The notes under the pieces were generated by a model. That model was not told the DNA's origin, did not search any database, and saw only the letters and a program-made list of their open reading frames with translations. A stretch of 64,000 nt of DNA from Ideonella sp. GTDB taxonomy: Bacteria; Pseudomonadota; Gammaproteobacteria; Burkholderiales; Burkholderiaceae_C. The stretch covers positions 248,001 to 312,000 of the forward strand of contig JADKIA010000009.1 in the NCBI GenBank assembly GCA_016721465.1, read 5' to 3'. The position numbers and the translations under genes were made by a program. Numbering within the stretch: the stretch's first letter is position 1; every line of letters begins with the position of its first letter. Below are positions 51,872-59,959 of this stretch, piece after piece.

Positions 51872-52183
51872 TCAAGTCACCGAGGCTTCGTCGGTGCGCT
51901 TGTCGCCCTTGTTGTCGGTCCAGGTCACCGCGATCTTGTCGCCGGCCTTGGCGCCCTTGACGGTGAACTGCAGGAACGGGTTCTTCGACACCGCCGGGCC
52001 CCATTGGGCGCTCATCACCGGCTTGCCGTTGTGGGTGGCGGTGACTTCGGTGATGTGCCAGGCCGGGATGACCTTGCCGGACGAGTCCTTGCGTTGGCCG
52101 GTCTCCATCTCGTGGCTCATGAGCACGCGCACGGTGGTCTTGTCACCGGCGGCTTGGGCGCGGATGCGCATCGGGTCTGCCAT
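51872..52183 (-). CDS. soxZ: SoxZ, carrier-complex subunit
   Basis: ATG 52183 with a GGAG site 7 nt upstream is chosen over an in-frame TTG two codons earlier. The 103-residue protein (MADPMRIRAQAAGDKTTVRV) keeps SoxZ sequence through HITEVTATHNGKPVMSAQWG. It has no Cys, as expected. It forms the SoxYZ carrier. The gap to soxY is 130 nt. Confidence 0.95.
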   Translation of the reverse strand: MADPMRIRAQAAGDKTTVRVLMSHEMETGQRKDSSGKVIPAWHITEVTATHNGKPVMSAQWGPAVSKNPFLQFTVKGAKAGDKIAVTWTDNKGDKRTDEASVT

Positions 52184-52313
52184 GTTCAATCTCCAGAAAA
52201 AGCGATTCGTTCAAAGAACCTGCGGCCTTGCGGGTTGGTCGCCGACCGGTCTCGCAGAGCTCAGCCGGCGCGCAGGCACTGGCCAGCACGCAGGCGCCGG
52301 CTCGTGTCTGCGC

Positions 52314-52775
52314 TCACCCGCCGCAACCGCCCAAGGTGACCTTGATTTCCTTGTGCGCAAACAGCACCTTGCCGTCGGCCATCACCGCCACGGCGCTGAC
52401 GTTGGACGACTGGCCCATCTTCACGCGGGTGGAGAAGTTGGCTTCCACCGCATCGGTCACGTCGAACAGCGCGGTGAGCGCGCTCGGGTTCTTCTCGACG
52501 AAGATCATCAGGCGCTTCACGCCCGGCAGGGCGCAGGCACAGGCCACGGGCACCACGGCACCGTTTTCGGCGATGTCGGGGCCGGTGATGGTCACGTCCT
52601 TGCTCTCGGCCGGGGCGCCGCTGCCCAAGGCCTTGAGCGCATCGCCCATGGTCTTGGCCTCGAAGGCGCCCGCGTTCCAGGCGGCTTGCGCCGTTTCGGG
52701 CAGCAGGCCGATGCCGCCCATCAGGGTGGCCACGGCTGCGCTGCGCTTGAGCAGGTCACGTCGCGTCGATTTCAT
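52314..52775 (-). CDS. soxY: SoxY, sulfur carrier with GGCGG tail
   Basis: ATG 52775 gives 153 residues with a Tat signal (STRRDLLKRSAAVATLMGG). The C-terminus is VTLGGCGG, the swinging-arm Cys that binds sulfur intermediates in SoxYZ. Two further Cys are seen in VVPVACACALPG. It lies 49 nt after the SoxD gene. Confidence 0.95.
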   Translation of the reverse strand: MKSTRRDLLKRSAAVATLMGGIGLLPETAQAAWNAGAFEAKTMGDALKALGSGAPAESKDVTITGPDIAENGAVVPVACACALPGVKRLMIFVEKNPSALTALFDVTDAVEANFSTRVKMGQSSNVSAVAVMADGKVLFAHKEIKVTLGGCGG

Positions 52776-52824
52776 GTTGGGTCTCCAGGGATGAAAGGTC
52801 TCGAAATCAGGGGCAGGCAACAAC

Positions 52825-53922
52825 TCACTTGGCAGCGCCTTCGGCCAACCACTTGCCGATGGCCAGGGCCTCGCTGTCGGCCAGGGTCTGGGGTGGCATC
52901 GGCACCTGGCCCCACACGCCAGTGCCGCCGGACTTGATCTTGCCGGCCAGGTACGCAGGGGCATCGGACCGCCCGGCGTACTTCTTGGCCACGTCGCGGA
53001 AGGCCGGGCCAACGATCTTGTTGTCGACACCGTGGCAGGCGATGCAGGCGTTCTTTTGCAGCAGCGCCATGACGGCCGCATTGTCGCCCCCCTTGGCCGG
53101 TGCCGCGGCAGTGGGGCTTATCCCTACCCCAAGTGGGCTACCCGGGGGCTGGGTGGTGTCCACGCCATGCTGCGCACCCACCATGCGGTTTTGCTCGGCC
53201 AGGTTGCCGTGGTTGTTGCGCGCGAAGTCCGGCAGGAAGGAGCCCACCTTGGCCTCCACCGCACAATCCTTCATGCAGGCCACCGCCTTCACGTCGGGTT
53301 GCGTGCCCTTGGCCAGCCCCTTGCCCGGCCACAGCGCATGGTCCAGCGTCATGCCGTTGCGATTCGGCAGACGCGCCTGGGCCTGGGCCATGGTCTTGTC
53401 GGACAGCGTGAAGTCGTCCGGCAACACGCCGCCCAGGTTGAGCAGGAAGGCGGTGACGGCGTAGACCTCGTCGGGCTTGAGCGACTTGGGCGCGTTCCAG
53501 GGCATGGCGCGGCGGATGTAGTCCCACAGCGTGGACACCGTGGCCACCTTCATCAGCGTGGTGCGACCGGGAAAAGCCGGATCGTTCAGGCGCGCCACGC
53601 GTCCGGTCTTCACGTCGTCGGCCGTGGTGCCGCCCACCAGCGGCGAGAACACCTCGTTCGATTCGCCGAAGATGCCGTGGCAAGCGGCACACTTGGCCTC
53701 CCAGAGGTCCTGGCCCTGCGCCACGCTGCCCTGGCCCTTGGGCAGGCCCTTGAAGTCGGGGCGCACATCGATGTCCCAGGCGGCGAGTTCTTTGGGCGTG
53801 GCCGGTCGGCCGAGGCCCGACCATGGCGCATTGGACTGCGCCAACGCGGCGCCGGCCGCCAGCGTCAGCGCAATGACGGTGAGCGCGCGGCGGGTGCGGC
53901 GTGCATCAGGAGAGCTGAACAT
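52825..53922 (-). CDS. soxD: SoxD diheme cytochrome c (sulfane dehydrogenase)
   Basis: The 365-residue protein has a signal peptide (TRRALTVIALTLAAGAALAQ) and two CxxCH motifs (AKCAACHGIFG and NACIACHGVDN). GGGGAGGTGAAGA precedes the ATG, and the gene overlaps the end of soxC by 17 nt. Pairs with SoxC to oxidise the SoxY-bound sulfane sulfur. Presence of both SoxCD and rDsr means two routes for the sulfane atom. Confidence 0.93.
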   Translation of the reverse strand: MFSSPDARRTRRALTVIALTLAAGAALAQSNAPWSGLGRPATPKELAAWDIDVRPDFKGLPKGQGSVAQGQDLWEAKCAACHGIFGESNEVFSPLVGGTTADDVKTGRVARLNDPAFPGRTTLMKVATVSTLWDYIRRAMPWNAPKSLKPDEVYAVTAFLLNLGGVLPDDFTLSDKTMAQAQARLPNRNGMTLDHALWPGKGLAKGTQPDVKAVACMKDCAVEAKVGSFLPDFARNNHGNLAEQNRMVGAQHGVDTTQPPGSPLGVGISPTAAAPAKGGDNAAVMALLQKNACIACHGVDNKIVGPAFRDVAKKYAGRSDAPAYLAGKIKSGGTGVWGQVPMPPQTLADSEALAIGKWLAEGAAK

Positions 53923-55297
53923 TCTTCACCTCCCCAGTTTCTTGCACCAGCCAGCTCTGGATGGCGCTGTTGTGGTAGATCGAGCGCGTGCCACGCACCG
54001 CCCGCAATTGCTGGTGGTTGCCTTGCACATGGCCGGTCTGGTCGGTGGCGCGGCTTTGCACGATGGCGGGCTTGCCATCCCACACCCAGTCGATGTTGAA
54101 GCGGGTGAGGCACTTGCTCAGCACCGGGGTTTCGAGCCGCGCACTGCGCCAGTTGCGGCCACCGTCCACCGACACGTCCACCCGCGCCACCTTGCCGCGG
54201 CCGGACCAGGCCAGGCCGCTGATGTTGTAGAAGCCCTTGTCCAGCAGCACCTGGCCGCCTGAAGGGCTGGTGACCACGCTCTTGACCTCCTGCGTGCTGG
54301 TGTACTGCCGATGCAAGCCACCGGGCATCAGGTCGATGTAGTGCACGGCCTCGTCCTTGGTGGCGTAGGGCCGATCGCCCACCTCGATGCGGCGCAGGTA
54401 TTTCACCCAGCTCACCCCTTGCACGCCCGGCACCACCAGGCGCAGCGGGTAGCCGTTCTCGGGGCGCAGCATCTCGCCGTTCTGGCCATAGGCCACCAGC
54501 ACCTCGCCCGACTCGACCAGTTCCATCGGCAGCGTGCGGGTCATCGAGGAGCCATCGGCGCCCTCGCCCAGCACATAGCGGGCGCGCTTGTAGTCCACGC
54601 CGCACTGGTCCAGCAGCAGTTTCAGCGGCACGCCGGTGAATTCGCTGCAGCTGAGCATGCCGTGGCTGTACTGCACGGTGGGCACGGCCACGTTGCCCCA
54701 CTCGGTCGCGGTGTTGGCACCGCACTCGATGAAGTGGAAGCGCGAGACCGGCGGCATGCGCATGATCTCGTCCATCGTGAAGACCTTGGGCGTGGCCAGG
54801 ATCTTCTCGTCCGAGCCGTTGATCATCAGGCGGTGCTTGGACGGATCGACGTCCCACCAGCCCTGGTGGTGCCGCTCGAAGTGCAGGCCACTGGGCGTGA
54901 CGATGCCGAACAGCGATTGCAGCGGCGCGAAGGACACCGACGATTGCGCGGTCTGCGTCAGCCCCGGGCTGGGCCGGCGCTGGACGTTGGCCTCGAATTT
55001 GGACGGCTTGCCGTAGCCGTCCATGGCCACCGGGTTGCCCAGGCCGGTGCTGTGGGCGGGCAGCTCCAGGATGTTGGCGTCGCCACCCTCGGCAGGCACC
55101 GGGTTGGCGGATTGCGCCCGGGCCGAGCTGGCCGTGGCGATGGCCGCCGCACCCGCCGTGGCCGAGGCGAAGGCGCGGCGGATGAAATCGCGGCGGCCCT
55201 GCTTGGCCTCGCTGAAGACGGCGCGCACGCCGGCCGGGTCGATGAAGTTCTCCGGCGCCTTGATCAGGCGGCCAGGAGTGGGGTCGTCAACTTGCAC
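53906..55297 (-). CDS. soxC: SoxC, molybdopterin sulfane dehydrogenase subunit
   Basis: GTG 55297, 5 nt after a GAGGAG site, is preferred to the upstream frame opening at 55420, whose first ~40 residues look non-coding. The 463-residue protein has a Tat signal (QGRRDFIRRAFASATAGAAA) and the sulfite-oxidase-fold Mo-cofactor Cys in FHFIECGANTATEWGN. First gene of soxCDYZAXB. An inverted repeat ATACCC...GGGTAT lies 144 nt upstream, between it and the exporter gene. Confidence 0.94.
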   Translation of the reverse strand: MQVDDPTPGRLIKAPENFIDPAGVRAVFSEAKQGRRDFIRRAFASATAGAAAIATASSARAQSANPVPAEGGDANILELPAHSTGLGNPVAMDGYGKPSKFEANVQRRPSPGLTQTAQSSVSFAPLQSLFGIVTPSGLHFERHHQGWWDVDPSKHRLMINGSDEKILATPKVFTMDEIMRMPPVSRFHFIECGANTATEWGNVAVPTVQYSHGMLSCSEFTGVPLKLLLDQCGVDYKRARYVLGEGADGSSMTRTLPMELVESGEVLVAYGQNGEMLRPENGYPLRLVVPGVQGVSWVKYLRRIEVGDRPYATKDEAVHYIDLMPGGLHRQYTSTQEVKSVVTSPSGGQVLLDKGFYNISGLAWSGRGKVARVDVSVDGGRNWRSARLETPVLSKCLTRFNIDWVWDGKPAIVQSRATDQTGHVQGNHQQLRAVRGTRSIYHNSAIQSWLVQETGEVKNVQLS

Positions 55298-55440
55298 TGG
55301 TTCTCCTCGGCCATGGCACGCGGCCCGCCAGAGTGTTTGATTATGCGGATATAAGCAATGATTAATATTATCGCAAGCCGGTCGGCCCGCTGTTGGTGAA
55401 AACCCTCGCGCCTGGCTCATCGGCCCGGCGCTGGCGGATA

Positions 55441-55456
55441 ATACCCTGCTGGGTAT
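55441..55456. promoter_or_regulatory. Perfect inverted repeat ATACCC-N4-GGGTAT between soxC and tehA-like gene
   Basis: ATACCCTGCTGGGTAT is a perfect 6-4-6 palindrome. It overlaps TATTAT on the minus strand and TATAGT on the plus strand, either of which could be a -10 element, so binding could block both divergent promoters. It is nearly the same as the site at 36357 and similar to 46943. Confidence 0.7.
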
Positions 55457-55523
55457 ATAGTCGGCCCCTGTCGGTGGTACACCCGCCTTTCCCCATCACC
55501 CGGGTTGCGAACCCGAATCGAGC

Positions 55524-56525
55524 ATGGCCCACGATCCCCATCCCCTGAAACACCTGTTGCCCGGCTGGTACGCCGTCGTCATGGGCCTGAGCGGCCTGGC
55601 CCTGGCCTGGCATCGGGCCGTGCCGCTGATGGGTGAGGCCGCCGGCGTGGCCGCCATGGGCATCGGCGCCCTGGCCGGGTTGGTGTTTGCGGTGCTGGCC
55701 GTGGCCACCGTGCTTCGCGCTCAGCGCCATCCCGAGGCCTGGGCCGACGACCGGCGGCACCCGGTGCGCCACACCTTCATCGCCGCCTTGCCCATCGCGA
55801 TCATCCTGCTGGCCACGGTGGCGGTGGCGCTGGGCGGCCCGTCTCTGCCGGCGCGCGCGCTGTGGTGGGTGGGCAGCCTGTCGCAGCTGTTCGTCACGCT
55901 GTGGGTGCTGGGCCGTTGGTGGAAGCACCCCAAGGCCGGCGGCCTGCAATGGGCCAGCGCCACGCCTGCGCTGTTCATCCCCATCGTGGGCAACGTGCTG
56001 GTGCCGCTGGCCGGCGTGCCGCTGGGGCACGCGGAATGGGCCGCGGCGCAGTTCGGCATCGGGCTGATGTTCTGGCCGGTGGTGATGGTGCTGATCATCG
56101 CCCGGGTGGCGATCCAGGGCCTGTGGCCCGATCGCATGATGCCCACCACCTTCATCTTCATCGCACCGCCCGCCGTGGTCGGACTGTCGTCGCTGCAACT
56201 GGGTGCGCCGCCACTGCTGGGCTGGATCCTGTGGGGCATGGCGCTGTTCTCGCTGCTGTGGGTGGGCACGCAAGCCCAACGCATCGCCAAGCTGCCCTTC
56301 GGCCTGCCGCACTGGGGCATGAGCTTTCCGCTGGCGGCCATGGCCGCGCTCACCTTGCGCCTGGCCACACCCGGCAGCGGCCTGCTGGCGGTGCTGGGCC
56401 CGCTGTTGTTGGCCCTGGCGTCGCTGCTCATCCTGGCCCTGGTGCTGGGCACGGTGCGGGGCCTGCGTGACGGCAGCCTGCTGGCGCCCGAGCCCGTGGC
56501 GGCCATCGTCGCGACCGCACCCTGA
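55524..56525 (+). CDS. TehA/SLAC1-family exporter, possible sulfite efflux
   Basis: The 333-residue protein has about ten hydrophobic segments, such as LLPGWYAVVMGLSGLALAW and FFWPVV-like turns, matching the TDT/SLAC1 family (also tellurite-resistance TehA and fungal sulfite exporters Ssu1). Divergent from soxC with the shared operator between them, so sulfite export is a reasonable role. This is inference. Confidence 0.75.
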   Translation: MAHDPHPLKHLLPGWYAVVMGLSGLALAWHRAVPLMGEAAGVAAMGIGALAGLVFAVLAVATVLRAQRHPEAWADDRRHPVRHTFIAALPIAIILLATVAVALGGPSLPARALWWVGSLSQLFVTLWVLGRWWKHPKAGGLQWASATPALFIPIVGNVLVPLAGVPLGHAEWAAAQFGIGLMFWPVVMVLIIARVAIQGLWPDRMMPTTFIFIAPPAVVGLSSLQLGAPPLLGWILWGMALFSLLWVGTQAQRIAKLPFGLPHWGMSFPLAAMAALTLRLATPGSGLLAVLGPLLLALASLLILALVLGTVRGLRDGSLLAPEPVAAIVATAP

Positions 56526-56624
56526 GTAGCGCGCCCTGGGTCGCGCCCTGGGTCGCGCCCCGCGGGTTGGCCGATTCGGGCACACTCCGGCGCTTGTCGT
56601 GCCCTTCAGATCGGGAGAACTGCC

Positions 56625-57038
56625 ATGAACCTGCGCCGCTGGCTTGCCACGCTGCTGTTGTCGCTGTCGGCCATGGGCGCCTGGGCCCAGGACAGCGTGG
56701 TCTATCACATCAGCGACACCGACGCACAGGCCCTGGGTGGCCTGCGCAACGTGCGAAATCACCTGGACACCGACCCCACGGCCAAGATCACGGTCGTCAC
56801 CCACGCCCAGGGCGTGGACTTCCTGATGGAAGGCGCCAAGGACCGCAACGGCTCACCGTTTGCAGCCACGGTGGCGGCGCTGGTGAACCGCGGCGTGAAG
56901 TTCGAGGTGTGCGAGATCACCCTGAAGAACCGCAACCTCAAGAAGGAGCAGTTCATCCAGGAGGCCGACTTCACGCCGTCCGGCGTGGTGCGGCTGGTCA
57001 AGCTGCAGAAGCAGGGCTACAGCTACATCCGGCCCTGA
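56625..57038 (+). CDS. Secreted DsrE-family protein
   Basis: The 137-residue protein has a signal peptide (RRWLATLLLSLSAMGAWAQ) and a DsrE-like fold (LRNVRNHLDTDPTAKITVVT, AATVAALVNRGVKFEVCEIT). The single Cys (FEVCEITLKN) could bear a persulfide. Periplasmic DsrE proteins are common near sulfur genes. It is 99 nt after the exporter gene. A role in periplasmic sulfur handling is inferred. Confidence 0.7.
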   Translation: MNLRRWLATLLLSLSAMGAWAQDSVVYHISDTDAQALGGLRNVRNHLDTDPTAKITVVTHAQGVDFLMEGAKDRNGSPFAATVAALVNRGVKFEVCEITLKNRNLKKEQFIQEADFTPSGVVRLVKLQKQGYSYIRP

Positions 57039-57059
57039 GCGGGCCCGGATCCATTCAAC

Positions 57060-57087
57060 GAGGCCGCGGCCGAGGGCCGACGGCCTC
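57060..57087. terminator. Hairpin between convergent dsrE-like and DUF3149 genes
   Basis: GAGGCCG (57060-57066) pairs with CGGCCTC (57081-57087). It lies in the 60-nt gap after the secreted DsrE gene. Fits a bidirectional terminator. Confidence 0.5.
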
Positions 57088-57098
57088 TCGTGGTGCCT

Positions 57099-57251
57099 TC
57101 AACGCTTGGCGCGCTTGGCGGCCTCGGCGTCCATCTCCATGTGGCGCAGGAAGTAGCGCACGAAGAACACGCCCATGCCCATCATGAAGGTCAGCCCGAC
57201 CACGGTCATCAGGCCCGCATCGGTGCTCAGCAACTCGTGAATGGCTCGCAT
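57099..57251 (-). CDS. DUF3149-like 50-aa membrane protein
   Basis: A short frame with ATG 57251 and stop 57099 encodes MRAIHELLSTDAGLMTVVGL, then a hydrophobic helix (FMMGMGVFFVRYFLRHM) and a Lys/Ala tail. This matches the small DUF3149 family of proteobacterial inner-membrane proteins in length and layout. Function unknown. Confidence 0.7.
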   Translation of the reverse strand: MRAIHELLSTDAGLMTVVGLTFMMGMGVFFVRYFLRHMEMDAEAAKRAKR

Positions 57252-57362
57252 CGTCAACTCCGAAAGTTCTTGATCCTGCTGAATTGGACGCTGCCACGCG
57301 CCCCTTCACATTGACCTGCCTTAATTTGCCCAAGCGATCGTGCGGATGCGGGGCGGGCCGGC

Positions 57363-58148
57363 CTACAGGCCGGTGAGGCGGGACACGGCGCGAAAGTACA
57401 GGCCATAGGGCAGGCACCGCAGCAGACGCAGGCCCGCCGTGAAGCGCCTGGGGAAGTGGATCTCGAATTCACCCCGCGCCCAGCCGCGCACGATGGCGGC
57501 AGCGGCAGCCTCCGCCGACATCAGCGCCGGCATGTTGAAGTCGTTCTGGGCCGTGAGTGGCGTCTCGACGAATCCCGGGTTGATCAGCGACACGCCGAGC
57601 CCGCGAGGGTGCAGGTCCAGGTACAGCGTCTCGGCCAGGTTGATCAACGCCGCCTTGGTGGGCCCGTAGGCCAGGCCCTGGGGCAGGCCGCGGTAGCCCG
57701 CCACGCTGGAGACCAGGCTCAGGTGGCCGCCGCGGCCGGCGTCGGCCTGCCGCAGCAACTGCGGCAGCACGGCATCCAGCAGCACCAGGGCGCCCACGCA
57801 GTTCACCTGCTGGTGGCGCAGGGCCACCTCCAGATCGAAGGCCGTGGCGCGCATCGGCGTGTAGGTGCCGGCGCAATACAGGGCCAGGTCGATGCCGCCG
57901 AACCGGCCGACGATGTCGGCAGCGGCCGCGCGCACGGCCGTGCGGTCGGTGGCGTCCAGCGCCATCCCGTGGCTGCCCGGGTGCGCGCGCTCGAACGCGG
58001 CCAGGGCCGAGGCCGTGCGCGCCGACACCACCACCTGCGCGCCCTGCGCATGCAGCAAGGCCGCCGTGGCCCGGCCGATGCCGGTGGAGGCGCCAACCAG
58101 CCAGACGGTCTTGCCGGCCCAGTCATGCAGGGGAGGGTTCAGTGCCAT
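57363..58148 (-). CDS. Short-chain dehydrogenase/reductase (SDR)
   Basis: ATG 58148 gives 261 residues with the NAD(P)-binding TGxxxGxG-like motif VGASTGIGRATAALL and the catalytic Ser...YGPTK motif (LSLVSSVAGY...YGPTKAALINLAE). The N-terminus overlaps the MFS gene end by 26 nt. Last gene of the cluster divergent from the MerR-type regulator. It may act on a fatty-acid or lipid derivative, like the other genes of the cluster. Confidence 0.85.
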   Translation of the reverse strand: MALNPPLHDWAGKTVWLVGASTGIGRATAALLHAQGAQVVVSARTASALAAFERAHPGSHGMALDATDRTAVRAAAADIVGRFGGIDLALYCAGTYTPMRATAFDLEVALRHQQVNCVGALVLLDAVLPQLLRQADAGRGGHLSLVSSVAGYRGLPQGLAYGPTKAALINLAETLYLDLHPRGLGVSLINPGFVETPLTAQNDFNMPALMSAEAAAAAIVRGWARGEFEIHFPRRFTAGLRLLRCLPYGLYFRAVSRLTGL

Positions 58149-59412
58149 GGGGTGCATCGGTCCAGAAGTGAAGCAAGGCGGCCGCGAACAGCTTGAGCAG
58201 GCACGGCAGCAGACAGTAGGCCAGGCTCAGCGCGCGCAGCCCTTCGCCCGAGCGACTGCCCGGCTCATAGCCCAAGGCCGCCAGCAGCGGCAAGGACAGC
58301 CCGGCGGCGAGTGCGAGGTTGAGCTTGGTCGCGAAGTGCCACCAGCCAAAGTAAGCGCCTTCGAGCCGGCCGCCGTGCCCGGCGCGCTGGATCACCCCGG
58401 CCAGCAGGGCGGCAGGCAAGGACAGGTCAGCCCCCAGCGCGATGCCACTGGCCAGGCACACGATCATGAAGGCGGCCACGTCCCCCGCACCCAGCGTGGC
58501 CGCCCCGCAGAAGGTGGCGACGGCCAACAGCATGCCGGCCAGCCAGGCACGGGCCAGGCCGAGGCGGGCCACTGCGCGCACCCACAGCGGCATGGACAGC
58601 GCGCCTGCCGCGAAATAGCAGGCCAGGAACCCGGGTTCGAAGGCCGGGGCCTGCAGGCGGTCGCGAATGAAGAACAGCACCAGCGTGGCCGGCACGGCGC
58701 TGGCCACGCCGTTGATCAGGTAGACGGCGAGCAAGCGCCTGAAATGAATGGACTGCCACGGCCCCGCCGCCGAGGCACCCGCGGCTGTGGCCGCCGTGTC
58801 GGGCCGCCGCACGCTGTCCGGTCGCGGGGCGCGCCACAGCAGGCCCAGGCCCAAGCCAAGCAGGCCGCCGAAGACGATCGTGGAGGTCGACAGCCCCGCC
58901 AGCGACGGCAGCACGCTGGCCAGCAGCACGCCGGCCAGCGCCAGGCCTTCGCGCCACGACACGATGCGCGCGCGTTGGCCGTCGTCGCCGCCCAGCCGCG
59001 CGCCCCAGGCCTGGTGCGCCACCGACAGCACGCTGTAGGCCAGGTAGGTCAGGGCCAGAACGACACCGCACCACCACAGCAGGTGGCCGAGCGCCCAGGC
59101 CGGCGGGAAGAACAGGGCACGGAAGCCCAGCGCCAGCACGCCGGCGGCGACCGCCATCCGCACCAGCACCCGGCGTGCCGACTGCGCGAACCAGCGGTCT
59201 GCCAGGCGCCCGATCCACGGGTCGGCCAAGGCGTCGAGCAGGCGCGCACCAAGCAGCAAGACGCCGAGCGTGGCCAGCGGCACGCCAAAGGCACTGGCGT
59301 AGTGGTTGGGCAGGATCACGTAGAGCGGCAAGGCCACGAAGGCCAGCGGGCCACCCAGCGCGCCATAGCCCAGGCCCTGTCGCCAACCGCCACGCCAGGC
59401 GCCGGCGGTCAT
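58123..59412 (-). CDS. MFS transporter of the GPH/sugar-cation symporter type
   Basis: The 429-residue protein has about twelve hydrophobic segments and a family motif at the N-terminal loop (GARLLDALADPWIGRLADR). The substrate is unknown. The gene overlaps the chalcone-isomerase-like gene upstream by 4 nt and the SDR gene downstream by 26 nt, so they are one operon. A symporter gene of this group is also found in alphaproteobacterial singlet-oxygen lipid clusters, as I recall. Confidence 0.8.
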   Translation of the reverse strand: MTAGAWRGGWRQGLGYGALGGPLAFVALPLYVILPNHYASAFGVPLATLGVLLLGARLLDALADPWIGRLADRWFAQSARRVLVRMAVAAGVLALGFRALFFPPAWALGHLLWWCGVVLALTYLAYSVLSVAHQAWGARLGGDDGQRARIVSWREGLALAGVLLASVLPSLAGLSTSTIVFGGLLGLGLGLLWRAPRPDSVRRPDTAATAAGASAAGPWQSIHFRRLLAVYLINGVASAVPATLVLFFIRDRLQAPAFEPGFLACYFAAGALSMPLWVRAVARLGLARAWLAGMLLAVATFCGAATLGAGDVAAFMIVCLASGIALGADLSLPAALLAGVIQRAGHGGRLEGAYFGWWHFATKLNLALAAGLSLPLLAALGYEPGSRSGEGLRALSLAYCLLPCLLKLFAAALLHFWTDAPHGTEPSPA

Positions 59413-59945
59413 TTCAAACCCAGCAGCGCGGCGCGCAAGTCCGGCTCGGACGTCGATGGCGCCAGCCAGATGCCGAAGAAGCGCGACGCGAACTCGGCGT
59501 CCGCCACCTCGCCGCGCTCACGGCCATTGACATGGAACCAAGCCCCACGGCCCGGGCGATGCAGGCCGGTGATGCGGTCGCCGGCCTGCACATCGGGAAA
59601 CAGCCGCGTCATGGCCATCAGCCAATGTTCGGACTGGGCCAAGGAGACGGTGCCACCGCGCCGCATCTCCTGCATCGAGCGCTCGGCGATGCTCCGGCCC
59701 GCCAGGCTGCGGCCGTACTCGATCTCCAGTGCCAGCGGCGTGCGCGCCCAGTCCTCGGCCGGCAGCGCCGCAGCCGCGGTCCAGAGGCGGATGTCGTACA
59801 CGTGCAGGCCGAGAAAGCGGAAGCGGGCCTGGCCATGCAGCCGGGCAAGGGGCCACTCGCCGACGAGTTCCACCGGCACCCTGGCCTGGCCCTGCGCTGG
59901 CAGCGCGCAGGCGCCAGCGCAGAACAGGACGAGCCGACGCTGCAT
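59409..59945 (-). CDS. Secreted chalcone-isomerase-like protein
   Basis: ATG 59945 gives 178 residues with a signal peptide (RRLVLFCAGACALPAQGQ) and a CHI-like fold (VELVGEWPLARLHGQARFRF, LGLHVYDIRLWTAAAAL). Bacterial CHI-like proteins are thought to bind fatty acids and have no flavonoid role. It follows the CFA-type gene by 14 nt and overlaps the MFS gene (ATGA). Confidence 0.75.
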   Translation of the reverse strand: MQRRLVLFCAGACALPAQGQARVPVELVGEWPLARLHGQARFRFLGLHVYDIRLWTAAAALPAEDWARTPLALEIEYGRSLAGRSIAERSMQEMRRGGTVSLAQSEHWLMAMTRLFPDVQAGDRITGLHRPGRGAWFHVNGRERGEVADAEFASRFFGIWLAPSTSEPDLRAALLGLK

Positions 59946-59959
59946 GGGCCGATGCCGGT

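Noticed and set aside
52184..52189. TTG start for soxZ
   Set aside because: An ATG two codons downstream has a GGAG site at the right distance.
55298..55420. N-terminal extension of soxC from 55420
   Set aside because: The extra residues are not part of the SoxC pattern, and GAGGAG correctly spaces GTG 55297.
56530..56565. Short GC-rich direct repeats between the exporter and DsrE-like genes
   Set aside because: Two or three imperfect 13-bp copies only, with no sign of function.
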